Assembly (NCBI GenBank): GCA_026027325.1
Contig: JAMSLZ010000006.1
Location: forward strand, 1,054,001 to 1,118,000
Length of the DNA: 64,000 nt
Source: Actinomucor elegans
Taxonomy: Eukaryota > Mucoromycota > Mucoromycetes > Mucorales > Mucoraceae
Reading direction: 5' to 3'
The translations under genes and the position numbers were made by a program. A model generated the notes under the pieces. It saw only the letters and a list, made by a program, of their open reading frames with translations. It searched no databases and had not been told where the DNA came from. Below, piece after piece: positions 1-11,497 of this stretch; within the stretch, counting starts at the first letter, position 1; every line of letters starts with the position of its first letter.

Positions 1-1
1 A

Positions 2-1087
2 GAAGCAGAACTACCAGAGATCTACCTTAATGATGATCCTATACCTGAAGAAGACGATGATCCACTTGCCTTTGGTCGAGGCCAACGTTCCAAGGAATCT
101 GTTCGCTATGATGATGGTTTAACAGAAGAACAATGGTTAAATGTAGGTTTTTTTTTTTTTTTTGGGTAAACTTGACCTTTTAAGTATTGACCCCGTGATC
201 AAATATAGGCTTTGGAAGATGATAATGTAGATCTAGATGAATTAATTGCCAAAAAAGAACAAAGAAAGCAAAAACGTATGGCAAAACTATTGGGTCAAGA
301 TATTGTAGTAGAGGAATCAAGACGTCCTGGTCGCCGTAGACGCGAAGAAAGCGTTGTTGAAGAATCCAGTAAAAAACGAGGACGATCATCCAAGAAAAGT
401 GAACCAGAGGTAACGCAATTTGAATATGGTTAAAACGATTCAAACTAATATACCTCTAGTCTAAACGTAAACGCGGTAGAAACGATGTTGACTTAAATAA
501 GCCTGATACAGTTCCACCAGAAGTGAGACAAAACATGCTGCGCATTTTTAAAGAATGCTATAAAGCAGTAGAAGAAGCTACTGAGGAAGACGAAGAGTAA
601 GTTTTAGATTATACACGTGAACGCGTCACTAACCATCTACTATAGAACATACCGCAGTCGAAGTGAACTGTTTATGGATCTCGTTAGTAAACGTGATTAT
701 CCATTATATTACACTATGATTAAGAGCCCGATATCCATGAACATGATCAAGAAGCGTCTCAACTCGACTTACTATAGAACCATTGCACACTTTAGAGATG
801 ATTTCCATTTAATGTTTAATAACGCAAGGATATTTAATGAAGAAGGATCTTTTGTATATGAAGATGCCAATGAGATGCAGGTAAAAATAATAATAATAAC
901 GATGAAACACTAGAATGATACTAATGCTTTACCAAAGAGAATATTTGACGCTAAATTGGAACAATTATGTCCAGGTGGTGTATTAACGCTAGCCCCAAAC
1001 TCTAGCCAATCAACACATAGATCAAGACGATATCTAAATGAAGAGGAAGAGGATGATTTTGATGATGATGATGATGAAGACTATTAG
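2..1087 (+). CDS. SNF2-family chromatin-remodelling ATPase, C-terminal part (Snf2/Sth1/BRG1-like), 5' truncated by window edge
   Basis: Exons 2-142, 209-409, 460-596, 646-880 and 914-1087 splice in phase to 295 residues. The helicase core lies upstream of the window. What is visible is the post-helicase region (acidic motif, DDGLTEEQW, then a Lys/Arg-rich stretch ELIAKKEQRKQKR), AT-hook-like basic patches (RPGRRRR, KKRGRSSKK, SKRKRGR), and a bromodomain in exon 4 (YPLYYTMIKSPISM, then FNEEGSFVYEDA). It ends in an acidic tail DDDDDEDY. This order (SnAC-like, AT-hook, bromodomain) is that of the catalytic subunit of SWI/SNF or RSC, which slides and evicts nucleosomes and reads acetylated histone tails. 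Sth1 versus Snf2 cannot be told from this part. Confidence 0.9.
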
Positions 1088-1269
1088 CTTAATAAAAATA
1101 AAGGATAATCTACTTTTCCGAGATCGACAAATAAGATCGACATTCAATGATTGGTTGCGTCGTCAGCCCCTCCCCTCGCACTTTTTTTTTTTTTTTTTTT
1201 TTTTTTTGGTTATTTAAATTGAGTTTCCTTTTTTCTTTTTCGTTCTTTCCTTCTTTCTTTGTTTACACA

Positions 1270-1560
1270 ATGTCTCTGCCTTCACCTCCACCTTCACCTT
1301 TAGATCGAAAAAGACATCGTCGAAGCGATAGTTTCGCTCTATTACAAGCCGTCATCAAAGAAAGAGAAAAAGAAGAACATCAACAAGAAGAAATACAGCT
1401 GAAATCAAAGTTCTTGCGGTTTAGCTGTCCTGCGCCTACAAAGAAGACAGTGATGATGGATAATAAAGAGATCATTATACCACACAAGAGTCTATCTCAT
1501 CACTCTGTCAGATTTACGACAGAACCACCCAAAGTGTATCATTATAATTATACTGTATAA
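1270..1560 (+). CDS. Small unknown protein (96 aa) with proline-rich N terminus
   Basis: Single-exon ORF. I chose the ATG at 1270 (ACACAATG context) over an upstream in-frame ATG at 1147, because the upstream extension only translates a poly-T tract into poly-Phe. The protein starts with a Pro/Ser-rich segment (SLPSPPPSPLDRKRHRR, a possible proline-directed kinase site and basic patch), has a Glu/Lys-rich helix around residues 30-50, and ends with HSVRFTTEPPKVYHYNYTV. The VRF-x-x-EPP segment resembles short linear motifs at the ends of small fungal proteins, and VRF could act as an imperfect RVxF-type phosphatase-docking site (inference). I do not recognise the family. Confidence 0.6.
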   Translation: MSLPSPPPSPLDRKRHRRSDSFALLQAVIKEREKEEHQQEEIQLKSKFLRFSCPAPTKKTVMMDNKEIIIPHKSLSHHSVRFTTEPPKVYHYNYTV

Positions 1561-1641
1561 AAAATCAAAAACAAAAAAAAACGGCAAGCCGCAGCCAAGG
1601 TAACTATTGATTAAATGCCCGCATACTTTTTCTAATCTTTT

Positions 1642-3107
1642 TTATTGAAGTTGTTCCAGATAATCACGAAATAAATCCTCTCTCTCAGTCTTTGATTCTA
1701 TAGCATAATAACGGTCATCTTTCTCCAAGATCTTTTTGGCATCTCTCCAACGTATCCCCACCCGAATGTCTTTTGTGTTACGCAAAAGATCCATGTACTC
1801 ATCGGTTGGACTCGCGCGTTTTTTACCCAGACGATGTTTCACATGATCTTTAAACAGAGCTTCTCTTTCTTTGGTAGTTGAAACTGCTTGAAATCTTGGA
1901 TCTTGTTTGAATTTTCGGCGGAAATCATCCCAATACATCTTCTCTGTTACTTTGGATTCCAGTAGATCTCTAAACGCGTCTTCTGGTTTCTAATCTGACG
2001 TGTCAATATACCCTTCTTTTTTTAATTAATTCATCATCATTACCTTTTTCTTTTCATTCTTCTTCTTTTCACCTAAAGCATTACAATACTTGTTAAATAA
2101 TACCTTTTGCTTATTAGGTGGTACCACTAAAAAAAACTTTTTAATAAAACTATTCCTTGCTTAATATCATGCTAACTTACTTGAAAATCTGGGATCGGTC
2201 ATTAATTTTGGATATTCTGTGGTGTATACAGCAAATGGTGAAATATTCCTTTCTTCTAACAACTCGTTAAATTTGGCAATACATTCTTCTTCTGACAGCT
2301 GAACTTGTTTGTTATCAGTCAAAGGCTCTTCCTCTGGCTGCTGTTGATTCTCATCTTGTTCTTGTTCCTGTTCTTGTTCCTGTTCTTGTTCCTGTTCTTC
2401 TTCTTCAGGCTCCATCTGCTGCAATTGCCACATGATATCCTCCTCAGTCATTCTAATCCAAATAATATCATGAATCATCAGGTATTGACATAGAAGAAAA
2501 TACAACTTACTCGGTAGCCTCCAATTGGTCTTCAGCAGCATGTTCTTCCTGTTGATTTTCAGCATGACTTTCTACCACTTGCTGCTCCAACTTGACGCGT
2601 TTCTCTTCTAGTTCTGCTTCTTGCTGCTCCAACTTAACCCGTTTCGCTTCCTGCTCTGCTTCCTGCTCTTCCAACGCCGCTCTTTTCTTGTTTTCCTTTT
2701 CTTCTTGCTCCATCTTTCTCAGTTCCTCCATAGGTTCTTTCAACACGTCGGGCATATCCCAAACAGACGTTTTGGTTTCACGATCATAGTAAAACTCATA
2801 TCCGTCTGCAGTCGTTACAAATAACCATTGTGTATTTGGAATCTTCTTTCTATCAACCGCATTAGAGTTTGTCAATGGGATCTATATAAAATACCAGTGC
2901 TTACTTGATTTGCTTCTTTTTCTTTTTAGGTAGCGTCGATGCCGCTGATGGTGTAGGAAACACCCAAGAGCTTTGTCGAGTATGCGTATTGTACCAGTAA
3001 GGCTGGCCTGTAGGTGTGCGATACTCGATCCAACCAGTAGGTAGTACTGGTGCGCTATATGGGTTATACACGAGCGGTTGCTGTGCCTGAATGATTGCTG
3101 GATCCAT
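1642..3107 (-). CDS. WW- and FF-domain protein (TCERG1/CA150, URN1 or Prp40-like), 414 aa
   Basis: Exons (transcript order) 3107-2905, 2849-2511, 2452-2181, 2126-2044 and 1989-1642 join in phase. WW domain 1 spans about residues 22-51 (W26, W48; LPTGW...YWYN) and WW domain 2 about 71-101 (W76, W98; EFYYDRETKTSVWDMP). A Glu/Lys/Gln-rich coiled coil follows, with a (QE)n run, then three FF domains (ERNISPFAVYTTEYPKLM...DPRF; MYWDDFRRKF...DPRF; RVGIRWRDAKKILEKDDRY). WW domains bind proline-rich splicing factors and FF domains bind phospho-CTD or other spliceosomal partners, so a nuclear role coupling transcription and splicing is expected. The FF1 sequence is closest to TCERG1. The length suits the short fungal URN1/TCERG1-like members rather than full Prp40. 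The second WW exon uses an internal acceptor at 2850; the more upstream AG would break the frame. Confidence 0.85.
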
Positions 3108-3980
3108 ACTTTTTTCTTTCAATTGCGTCGAGATTCCAAGCAAAAGAGGAAAAAAAAAAAAAAAAAAAAAAAAATTGGTGACTAGTGAATTGAATTTTCT
3201 TTTCTCAAAAATCGGATTGTTTTTATAGAATACACACTTTATTTTTAAAGTATAACTCGAAATGTTTAAAAAACTTCATGGCATCAATAGGTATGCATAG
3301 ATACTTTTCCGTAATTTTACTGATAAACCAAAAGCAACTTATCACCTAAAAAACAAAAACCACGTTAAACGTACCTAATTCAAGGTTAACTCCACAATTT
3401 TAAATGGTTTTAGCAATGTATTCGCACTAATAACTGCATGATTAGATCTTAAAAAACTTTCTAAAGTAAAATATATATGCTTTAACTTTAATACTGAATA
3501 AAACTCGTGTTAAAGCAAACCCAAGATGCAGTAATGAGTATTTAGACGCTCAAAAATTAGTCTGTGAGGTCTCTAACCGCCAATCAAAATCATCCGCTAA
3601 ATATCATTTTTGAAAACCCGTCAAGGGGTGGCCAGTGAACCAAAGTTTTCACTCCAGATATTTTTCTTTATTCTCAAGTATGCGTGCATAATTTTTGCGC
3701 AAAAAGTACATACAGCTCCAAAAGAAGAACTTGCATGTGTGCAAACATTGTTAAAAAGTTCTAGTAGTCATACAAGCTTTTTTTGCCTTGCTAAAAATCG
3801 CTCCAAAGTGAGCATCAGACCCAGAAAATTATTTTTCTCTCTATTTAACCATACTTTGCTTCGGCGGAAGTAGATTTTACTTTTTTCAAATTATCCAACC
3901 GAACTTTTTTCTTCTTTATCTTTTAAACAAGTTCATACTCCATTCAAAAGTCTACAAAATACGCCCAGCTTTCAAAAAGA
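3108..3980. other. Intergenic, divergent promoter region
   Basis: This lies between the divergently transcribed WW-FF gene and the F-box gene. It contains a poly-A run near 3150-3174. An 87-codon open frame at 3610-3873 is Phe/Lys-rich with no recognisable motif and is probably chance. No gene is supported. Confidence 0.6.
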
Positions 3981-4889
3981 ATGGACAAAGGATTTGCATA
4001 CGAAACATTACTTCAAATTGCAGGTTATCTAAAAGACGATCAGAAAACTCTACTTCAACTCAGTCGAACTTGCCACAAGCTACACAGCCTATGCACACCA
4101 TTTCTGTTTAAATCGCCCCAATTCACAACGTTTCAAGGATTTGAATTATTTGCCAAAACATTATCTATCGAAAATGGTGTACATGTTCGCGACATTGATC
4201 TGCACATGGTGCCTCACCGCTGGGATCCTAAAACTAACGATCTACTATACATCTTATCTGAAAAGACACCCAATCTCGAGATACTCAACCTGGAACTTTG
4301 CTATAAACTGTAGGTATCGCCACTTGCTTATATATGTTTTCTTTTTTAACCAAGGCACCTCTTTAGCACTAATAAGGCGCTCAAGCGAATTACAAAACCA
4401 TTGCATGACCTAAGGATTCTATCAGTGGATCAGTGTGAAACGATAGGCGATGATTCTATTGAACAAGTGATAGAGAACTGTCCGTATCTACAAGAGCTCT
4501 ACTTGGGGTCAACGCATATTACAGACAACTCATTAAATTTAATTGCGACCAAGTTGATACTGTTGACACATCTTTATATAGCTGGTTGCAGATATGTTAG
4601 CGAGATTGGGGTGAACAAGGTCATACGTGAATGTAAAACCTTACAGCGCCTTGTTATTAAGGATTGCTCTAATGTGGTGGGAGACTTTGGGCTCTCCATG
4701 CGTCATTTTCTCGATTCTAATAATATGGACTCTCACCTGTCTGAAATGATGAGAAGAAGAAGCAATGCTAGCATTGACTTTTTTGACAGCTTTGAAATAG
4801 ATAACGGATGGGAAGATGTAGAGGAGAATGAAGACGAAGAAGAGGATCTATACGATGGTGATCGTCCTCCAGCATACTTTTCTCATTAA
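3981..4889 (+). CDS. F-box / leucine-rich-repeat protein, 283 aa
   Basis: Exons 3981-4309 and 4367-4889, with a GTAGGT donor and CTTTAG acceptor, join in phase. Residues about 3-45 form an F-box (YETLLQIAGYLKDDQKTLLQLSRTCHKLHSLCTPFLF), the Skp1-binding module of SCF ubiquitin ligases. The rest shows cysteine-containing LRRs of the AMN1/Fbl type (LRILSVDQCETIGDDSIEQV, LQELYLGSTHITDNSLNLI, LTHLYIAGCRYVSEIGVNKV, LQRLVIKDCSNV). These normally form the substrate-binding surface. The C terminus is strongly acidic (DVEENEDEEEDLYDGD) and ends in PPAYFSH. The substrate is unknown. Mucoralean fungi have many such F-box/LRR paralogues. Confidence 0.85.
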
Positions 4890-4907
4890 AACGACACAGT
4901 TTAATCT

Positions 4908-5690
4908 TCAAATTGAATAAAACTTGGCCTCAAAAATTTCCCAGTCTTTTATGATTTCTTTCAGGCAAATAAGTTTTACTAGACGCTTTTGAACACTCTC
5001 TAAAATTTTCAAATTGGCTATTGATATGGCAGAGCTCAATGCGTTCGCAACACGGCTCAACGAGTGAATATGGGCGAATTTTACAACACTAAAATAGTCG
5101 TTTTCTTTCACAGACAAAAATAATTGACTTTGGACATTTGTAAATGTTTGCTTCGCCTTCGGGGAAATCTTTAAAAAGCGACTTTATCACTTCCAAGTCG
5201 TTGATATCACCACTATTCGCTGGAGAAGCAGAAAAATTGGTTAGTATATTTAGTGTCTTGCTTCCAATGATTAATCTGCTGCTGTCTTTTGCCGAATCTG
5301 GCTTTAGTACTATGTGGTATTTCGTATAGATTGGTAACGAGAGTTATATAGAAATATAAATTGATTTCTACTACAAAAAGTAATTATAACAATTCGATCT
5401 CGCTGAACGTGAGTTTTATTTAATGGTACAAAGAAAATACCAAGATCTTTCTATTGCATGGCTCAACTGACATTTTGTTGTACTGAAAGTACGACCAAGC
5501 TATCATGTCAATAAGGTTATATGTTGAATATTCATCGTGAAAACTATCAAAATCACAAAGTGTCATTGTATCAAGAAACACTTTATCTGCACTGACTATT
5601 GGTATATCTAGTTTAAATTGCGTGCTCTCTGGCCACACTTTACCTGCATTTTCAAAACAACTCGATCCAACTCGTCTCTTTTTAGATGAA
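4908..5690 (-). pseudogene. Frame-broken relic of an unknown protein gene
   Basis: On the minus strand, consecutive stretches read as plausible protein but in different frames with stops between them: about 5690-5420 (FENAGKVWPESTQFKLDIPI ... DFDSFHDEYSTYNLIDMIAW), about 5390-5233 (NLYEIPHSTKARFGKRQQQ), about 5235-5118 (GDINDLEVIKSLFKDFPEGE), and 5117-4908 (SVKENDYFSVVKFAHIHSL ... KILESVQKRLVKLICLKEI). Some gaps could be introns, but I could not find splice pairs that keep the phase throughout. The style, with no known domain, suggests a lineage-specific fungal family. A degenerate pseudogene is the simplest reading; an intact multi-exon gene is not excluded. Confidence 0.4.
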
Positions 5691-5839
5691 AGAGAATGAC
5701 CTGGCTAACAGTTCAGCTACTATGCATAAGAGCGCGCGAAACTTTGGCTAACCTATCAAATATCTCTATTTTTTTTTTCTTCGTTATCTGTGAAAATCCG
5801 AATTCTCTTTTGTAAAATAAGTCTTTATCTTATTTTATA

Positions 5840-7408
5840 ATGACCGATTCAACAGAAGACGAGAAAACCACTGTTACAGCTTTGGATTATATTGAAAGAC
5901 AAGAAAGACTCGAAAAAGAAGCTCAAAGTACCTTGCCTGGCAAGTTTGAAAAATGCACTTTCCCTCTTGGTTACATTCGACAGCCTCTTTATGCATGCAA
6001 AACATGCTCTATCGACACAGAAGAAAATGAACCAGCAGGCGTATGCTATAGTTGCTCCATTGCTTGTCATGCAAGCCATGATCTCTTTGAATTGTTTCCT
6101 AAGCGCAACTTTAGATGTGATTGCGGTTTACCAGGAAAACTCGCTGGACATGCTTGTTCTCTCATGATCCCTGCAAAGAAGATTATAAAAAAGAACGACA
6201 AGAATCAGTACAATCATAACTTCCAAGGCCGTTATTGCAGGTAAAACGCGTTCTACTGGCAAACATTCTATATATTGATTGATCTATTAGATGTGACCAG
6301 CACTATGATCCTGAAACAGAAGAAGGAACAATGTATCAGGTATAGATAGTCGCTATACTGATAAATGGGCTTGTTCTGATATCATTATTCCAGTGTATTG
6401 CTTGTGAAGATTGGTTTCATGAACATTGTATAGGAAACGTAAAGTATTTTTGAAGGAAAAAAAAAAACGCGTTTTTTTTTTCTAATTTTTTTTTTTTTTT
6501 TTTTTACGCGTCTTAGATCCCCAAATCCGTAGAAGAATTTGACTGTTATGTGTGTAGGGATTGTACAAAGAATTATCCATTTCTGATGAACGGAAATGAT
6601 TCCAGGTTCAGCTATGGATTATCAAAAGGGAAAGAAAGCATTGATACATGGATCTTGCCTGAAAGTCAGATTGTTGTGGTGGATGATCAGCCGGCATCCT
6701 TTGCAGAAGTCAAAACAGAGCAAACGACCTCAATATACGATACGAAATCAGGTGAAACAATGGAATCTCAAATTAGTACTACAAGTGAAGCAGTTGTAGG
6801 AGAAAAAAGAAAGCTCACAGAAACCATTATACCCAATACATTCAAGAAGATCAAGAGCGAAGAAAGAGACTGCCAAAATGGTATGTATCGTTATTTCGGT
6901 TAAAGGCGTCATACTAATTTATCTAAAGTTGATGTGTCTTCATTGCCTGAACACGATAATATTGAGATTTTTTTACAAGATGAATGGCGTCAAGGCCTAT
7001 GTAAATGCGCCAAGGTATTATGCCATTCAAGTGATAGTGATACAGCATGCGTTAATGCTTTACTATAGTGTTTAGAAGGTTACAAGGCAAACCATGTCGA
7101 GTATTTACTAGAAGAAGAAAAGACTTATGAGCCAGAAGAAGATGAAGACGCAGGAAAATCGTTATTAGAAGTGGGAATGGAACAACTGCAGCGCGTAGAT
7201 CGAGTTCAAGCTTTAGAGAGTTTAATGGCTTACAAGACACTTGCAAATGATATAAAAACTTATTTAGAATCCTTCAAGGACTCTGGAAAGATTGTAACAA
7301 AAAAGGATATTGAAGAATTTTTTGCTGTAAGTATATGCATACAAAGTGAAAAAGTCACACTTTCTAATATAATATGGATAGGCTAAACGTCAAGAACGGG
7401 AGCACTAA
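5840..7408 (+). CDS. UBR7: UBR7-type E3 ubiquitin ligase (UBR box + PHD finger), 409 aa
   Basis: Exons 5840-6240, 6291-6339, 6394-6438, 6517-6880, 6929-7014, 7069-7326 and 7382-7408 join in phase. Residues about 36-115 form a UBR-type zinc finger rich in Cys/His (KCTFPLGYIRQPLYACKTC, CYSCSIACHASHDLFELF, FRCDCG), which in the family recognises N-degrons. A PHD-like finger follows (RYCRCDQHYDPE, MYQCIACEDWFHEHCIG, FDCYVCRDC), then a C-terminal conserved block (LPEHDNIEIFLQDEWRQGLCKCAKC, EPEEDEDAGKSLLEVGMEQL). In animals UBR7 acts in the nucleus as a histone H2B ubiquitin ligase. Length matches the family (about 400-425 aa). The intron at 6439-6516 is longer and poly-T rich. Confidence 0.93.
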
Positions 7409-8033
7409 CATATATATGTTTAATAAAATACTATTAGGATATTTGTATATATATACACAAAAGTCTTTCATACTTAATCAGTACACATGTTTAGATTAGT
7501 ACCTATTTAATATTAGCCTGTAGTGGGTCAAATCCAATACTAGTTGTATAGTCGAGATAAATAGCAAAAAAGAGTTTAAACCAGTCAGTTATTACGGATA
7601 GTTAGATAAATAGATAGACATAACGGAGAGGCCGTAATAGGCATTCTACAGAACGAATAATGCATTACAGTGCATACAGTAATGATAACATATCAGCGCA
7701 TGATGTTACAGAAGTAGAGGTAATATACAAATTTTTGGTTTGCTCAATAACGCTCATTGTTAAGCGCCGGTATATCTTAAAATTGCAGTTGTTATATGTC
7801 ACTATATACCAATGTTTTGACAGCTCTATATTTAGCTATGTATCAAGTCTTTGATAACTGTTTTCTCGTATAAATAGGTGCCTAATACACTTTGAAATAA
7901 GCGTTTTCTGACGCGACCTAACTTGCTAAATTAAGAAAAAGGCTTGTGCGCCCATGAAAAGCAGTACTTCTCTGCAGTTTCTGTAAACCTCCCGCCCAAG
8001 AATCTTGCCTTTTTCATTAAATCGATCTAAACC
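7409..8033. other. Intergenic region
   Basis: This lies between UBR7 and PARN. It holds the likely 3' UTR of UBR7 (AATAAA-like signal around 7422) and the PARN promoter. A 64-codon open frame at 7660-7854 has no recognisable content. Confidence 0.6.
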
Positions 8034-10495
8034 ATGGAGGTCTTGAGAAAAGAATTTGAAGAGAAATTACCCATAATTGAAGCAGCCTTATTGGAAGCAG
8101 ATTTCATCGCCATTGATACAGAATTTACTGGTATGCATATTCACGAGAGATTTTTATTTCGATCAACTAAAAGGTTTCTACAGGTCTTTCCACGCCTGAT
8201 ATCCAGTTTCAACATACGGACGATATCTCTACGAGGTACTCGAAACTCAAGAGTTGCGTGCAAGAATTTACTATTATTCAGTATGGTGTATGTGCTTTCA
8301 AACGAGATAAAGAGACAGGCAAATACACTGCCAAACCCTTCAATTTCTATATATTCGGTGCCGATACCTCAGAGGTGCATAGTAGACGTGTCTTTTCTGC
8401 AACACCTAGCAGCTTGTCCTTCCTTAGATCAAACAAGTTTGACTTCAACAAGCTGATTGAGGAAGGTATTCCCTTTTATAACTTTTCAGAAGAAAGCTCC
8501 ATGTTTCAATCCACACAAGGAACAAGCGTAGTGAATAGACGAGGCATGATTAAAGGTACAGAGTTGGTTTGAATTCATCCGCAGTAAAAGATACTTAATG
8601 ATACAATAGAATCTTCTTTGACCAAGTCAGGCAAAAGCTTTTTAGAATATAACAGAGCCTCAATCCAGAAATGGTTGCAGGGAAACACTGAAAAGCCTTT
8701 GATTGTGCAAGTGAATAGTAACTTTTATAAGAAGCTGATATACCAAGAGATCCAAGATAGCAAATATAATGGATTCCTACAAGCGACTCAGAGAGATAGC
8801 AAACATTTACAAATCAGTAGAATGAAAGAGGAAGATAAGCGAAAGAAAAGCGCCAATGTAAGAGTAGAAAAAAAAAACTACTATTGCATTTGTTAATCAT
8901 TTTATATAGTCACCCAAGCTGAATTTCCGTGCAGTGATTGATTGTATTAGAAGAGCCAATTGCCCTGTAGTTGCACACAATGCTGCCTATGATATATTTC
9001 ATACAGTGGATCAGTTCTGGCAATACTTACCAAATGAAATCCAAGACTTTAAACAGGTCACTAATAGTATGTGGCCCAACATTGTAGATACCAAATACTT
9101 GGCAGAATACCATCCTGCATTAAAAGTAAGTATACGTATGATTCTACCCGTCTATCGTCTCACCATCGTTTCTATTTAGTCGTGCTTTAATACATCTGTG
9201 TTGGGCTCTTTGTACAATACTGTTTATGAAGAATTAAAGAGGCTGGTCAAGACATTGGTAATGCATATATATATATAATATCTAATATAGCTAATTTACT
9301 AATGTTCATTATAGTGATGGGAGAAGGATTTGACAGATATACAGGTATCGGTAAAGATGTTGCACATGAAGCCGGTTACGATGCTTATATGACCGGTGTG
9401 ATTTATCTTGCATTCATTGCATTCATACGTGAGAAACAAGGTAAGGGTGGAATACATCTTTTTTTTTTTTGATAATATATTGACACATGACATTATAGAA
9501 GAGGAGGAATCTCTTGGTAAAAGAAAAAGAAGCGAGTCTGAAGATGAAAGTGAAGATATATCCTCTTCAGAGGAAGAAGAAGAAGAAGAAGAGAATGCTT
9601 CAGAGGAAGAGAAGGAAGAGGCTCCTAAAGACAATGTTGAATCTACAGTAGAAGACAACGCCCAATCTGCTAGTGAAGAGGGCCAATTGAGCGCCACGGA
9701 TTCCGATGATAGTGATAGCGAAAAAATAGTAAAGAAAGAGCCTACTATTTTCATGGACAAGTCCATTGTGCCATATTATGGTCGAATCTTCTTGATGCGC
9801 AGTGATATCCCTTATATCAACTTGAAAGGCGAAGAAACAGTTGGTAAAATGGTCTCAAATCAATTCAACCACATCAATAGCTTACCCATATTTTATTATT
9901 ATAGACATAGTTTCTTATCCAAACAAGTTCTTCCTTCATAACATTCCAGCTGGTTTGACGAATGCTGCTATCGAAAGACTGTACCCTTCAATTCAACCTA
10001 TTGCAATTTCCTGGGTCAATGATAATAACGCTTGGATTATTCTTAAAGATGAATCTAAAATCCCTCTAGTCAAGCTCGGTGTCCTTGGATTATCTGTTGT
10101 GCATAGCTTCTTGCCTGGTTGCTCAAGATATGTGGAAGGCGAAGCCTATGGTATTACCAAGGAAGCTAGCAATATGGAATTGATCTCTCATGAGCAATGG
10201 CAAATCACTTATGGACCTAAGAAGATTGTCAATTATAACAATACAGCATCTGTGCTGATGGCCAATAACATGAGCCCAGCCATTTCTGTAGAGACTACCA
10301 CAGTGGAAAGTGTGCCCAAGGGTGGATCAGGATATGATGGTAAGTAAGGATTGAACGTTATGTTGACCTGACTAACCTTATAATATAGAATTAGATATAC
10401 CTTTACCTCCAAGTTTTGCCGCTTCATTGAAGAGACATAGGGATGACAACGACGATGACACTGATGATCGCGAAATAAAGAATATAAAGGTGTAA
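8034..10495 (+). CDS. PARN: PARN-like poly(A)-specific 3' exoribonuclease (CAF1/DEDDh family), about 674 aa
   Basis: Exons 8034-8130, 8184-8555, 8610-8857, 8910-9125, 9180-9257, 9315-9440, 9499-9843, 9905-10339 and 10389-10495. The exonuclease motifs are present: Exo I DTEF (D28, E30); FTIIQYGVCAF; Exo II VAHNAAYDIFHTVDQF; Exo III HEAGYDAYMTG with the catalytic His and Asp. A C-terminal RRM-like segment follows (NKFFLHNIPAGLTNAAIERL ... WIILKDESKIPLVKLG). Between them lies a Ser/Glu-rich acidic insert (residues coded by 9499-9700) after a basic KRKRSE. PARN shortens mRNA poly(A) tails and matures some non-coding RNAs. One splice junction (9257/9315) is off by one nucleotide with canonical GT-AG sites; see findings. 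Confidence 0.9.
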
Positions 10496-11275
10496 ATTCT
10501 GTTTTCATTATACGTATTGCACTTTATAATAAAACATGTAATTTACTCGGAATCTTATTATGGAGTGCCTTATGAGTCCCTATACTATTGATTTGTTGAA
10601 TAACGAGTCCTCAATATGTCGTTAGAATCACAGAATCACATTAGGTCGGTGATGAACAGAGATAACTTTTGGATCCTGAGCATTATGGAGAGCAGGTCAC
10701 ATCTTTTTCTAATCGACGGATCGTCATTTTTGTTCATCGGCATCAGTAAACACTATGAAAAACATGTCCAAGTGTTATAGGAATGTGCTCACGGTCTATC
10801 TTGAGCCAATTCATAGATAATTCTTGCCATTAGCGTACTCAGCTATGACAACCTGCTTTATTTGAAACATTATATTTCCACACAATCTGGTAGCATGGTT
10901 TATTCTTCACCCATGAACTATTAGATGTTTGGTTTGGAGATAGTATCAATTCTATTTCACTAAATCAGGGGTCAATTTAACTAAGAATTACAGGCGCATT
11001 TACTTGCTAATGATCAAGAACTTACCTTGCAATAATACAAATAGGACCACCACCACTCCTTCAAATCCAGTAACATTGCGGAGGTTGGCTTAATCATTAA
11101 TGAAAACCCAGCTTCATTTATTCCAATCTGCCTCTAGCGTATTATGTATATGTAACGTCATGCACTAGTTTTACGTCAGAATGATAATTAAAGAAAAAAA
11201 AAGTATATATAAAAGCGTGTCAATGGAGTTCCTTTGTCTGTATTGATACACATACAAATTTTCTCACATCTCAAA
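10496..11275. other. Intergenic; promoter of first SMP gene
   Basis: No coding potential is seen. Upstream of the SMP gene there are two ACGTCA motifs (11155-11160, 11173-11178) and a TATA box at about 11204-11213. Confidence 0.6.
11155..11215 (+). promoter_or_regulatory. SMP gene 1 promoter: two ACGTCA sites and TATA box
   Basis: ACGTCA occurs twice 12 bp apart, and a TATATATAAAAG box lies about 70 bp before the ATG. ACGTCA is the half site of the CRE/ATF element bound by stress bZIP factors (Atf1/Sko1 class). Function is inferred from position and motif only. Confidence 0.45.
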
Positions 11276-11497
11276 ATGTCTGACGCTCCTATTACTAAGG
11301 CTGACGCTTCCAACATCCAATCTCACAATGATCGAACTGGTCAAGATTCTGGAAAGGGTTCTGTATCTGCTGCTGCTCAAAGTTTTGGCGATAAGAACTA
11401 CCAAGCTGCCGATGAAGCAACTCGCAGAGGATTTAACACTGAGTCCAATTATAATGAAAAAGATACTACCAAGCCCGGCACTACAATGAAGAAATAG
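11276..11497 (+). CDS. SMP-domain (seed-maturation/LEA-like) stress protein 1, 73 aa
   Basis: Single exon; start set by CAAAATG after the TATA box. The sequence ITKADASNIQSHNDRTGQDS-GKGSVSAAAQSFGDKN matches the repeating pattern of the seed-maturation-protein (SMP) type LEA domain, in which 'T-K-x-x-A-S-x-I-Q-S' precedes 'G-K-x-S-x-A-x-x-A-Q-S'. The protein is hydrophilic, Gly/Ala/Asn-rich and probably intrinsically disordered. Plant relatives accumulate during desiccation and bacterial and fungal ones in dormancy or stress, so a role in spores or dehydration is likely (inference). It is the most divergent of three paralogues within 4.4 kb. Confidence 0.75.
   Translation: MSDAPITKADASNIQSHNDRTGQDSGKGSVSAAAQSFGDKNYQAADEATRRGFNTESNYNEKDTTKPGTTMKK

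Noticed and set aside
1147..1269. Upstream extension of the 96-aa protein
   Set aside because: It translates a poly-T run into poly-Phe; the ATG at 1270 is a better start.
2305..2493. Leu/Phe-repeat plus-strand open frame
   Set aside because: Antisense of the Glu/Gln repeat in the WW-FF protein.
3610..3873. 87-codon open frame in the promoter gap
   Set aside because: No motif, biased composition, and inside a divergent promoter region.
9299..9766. 155-codon minus-strand Ser-rich open frame
   Set aside because: Antisense shadow of the acidic Ser/Glu insert of PARN.
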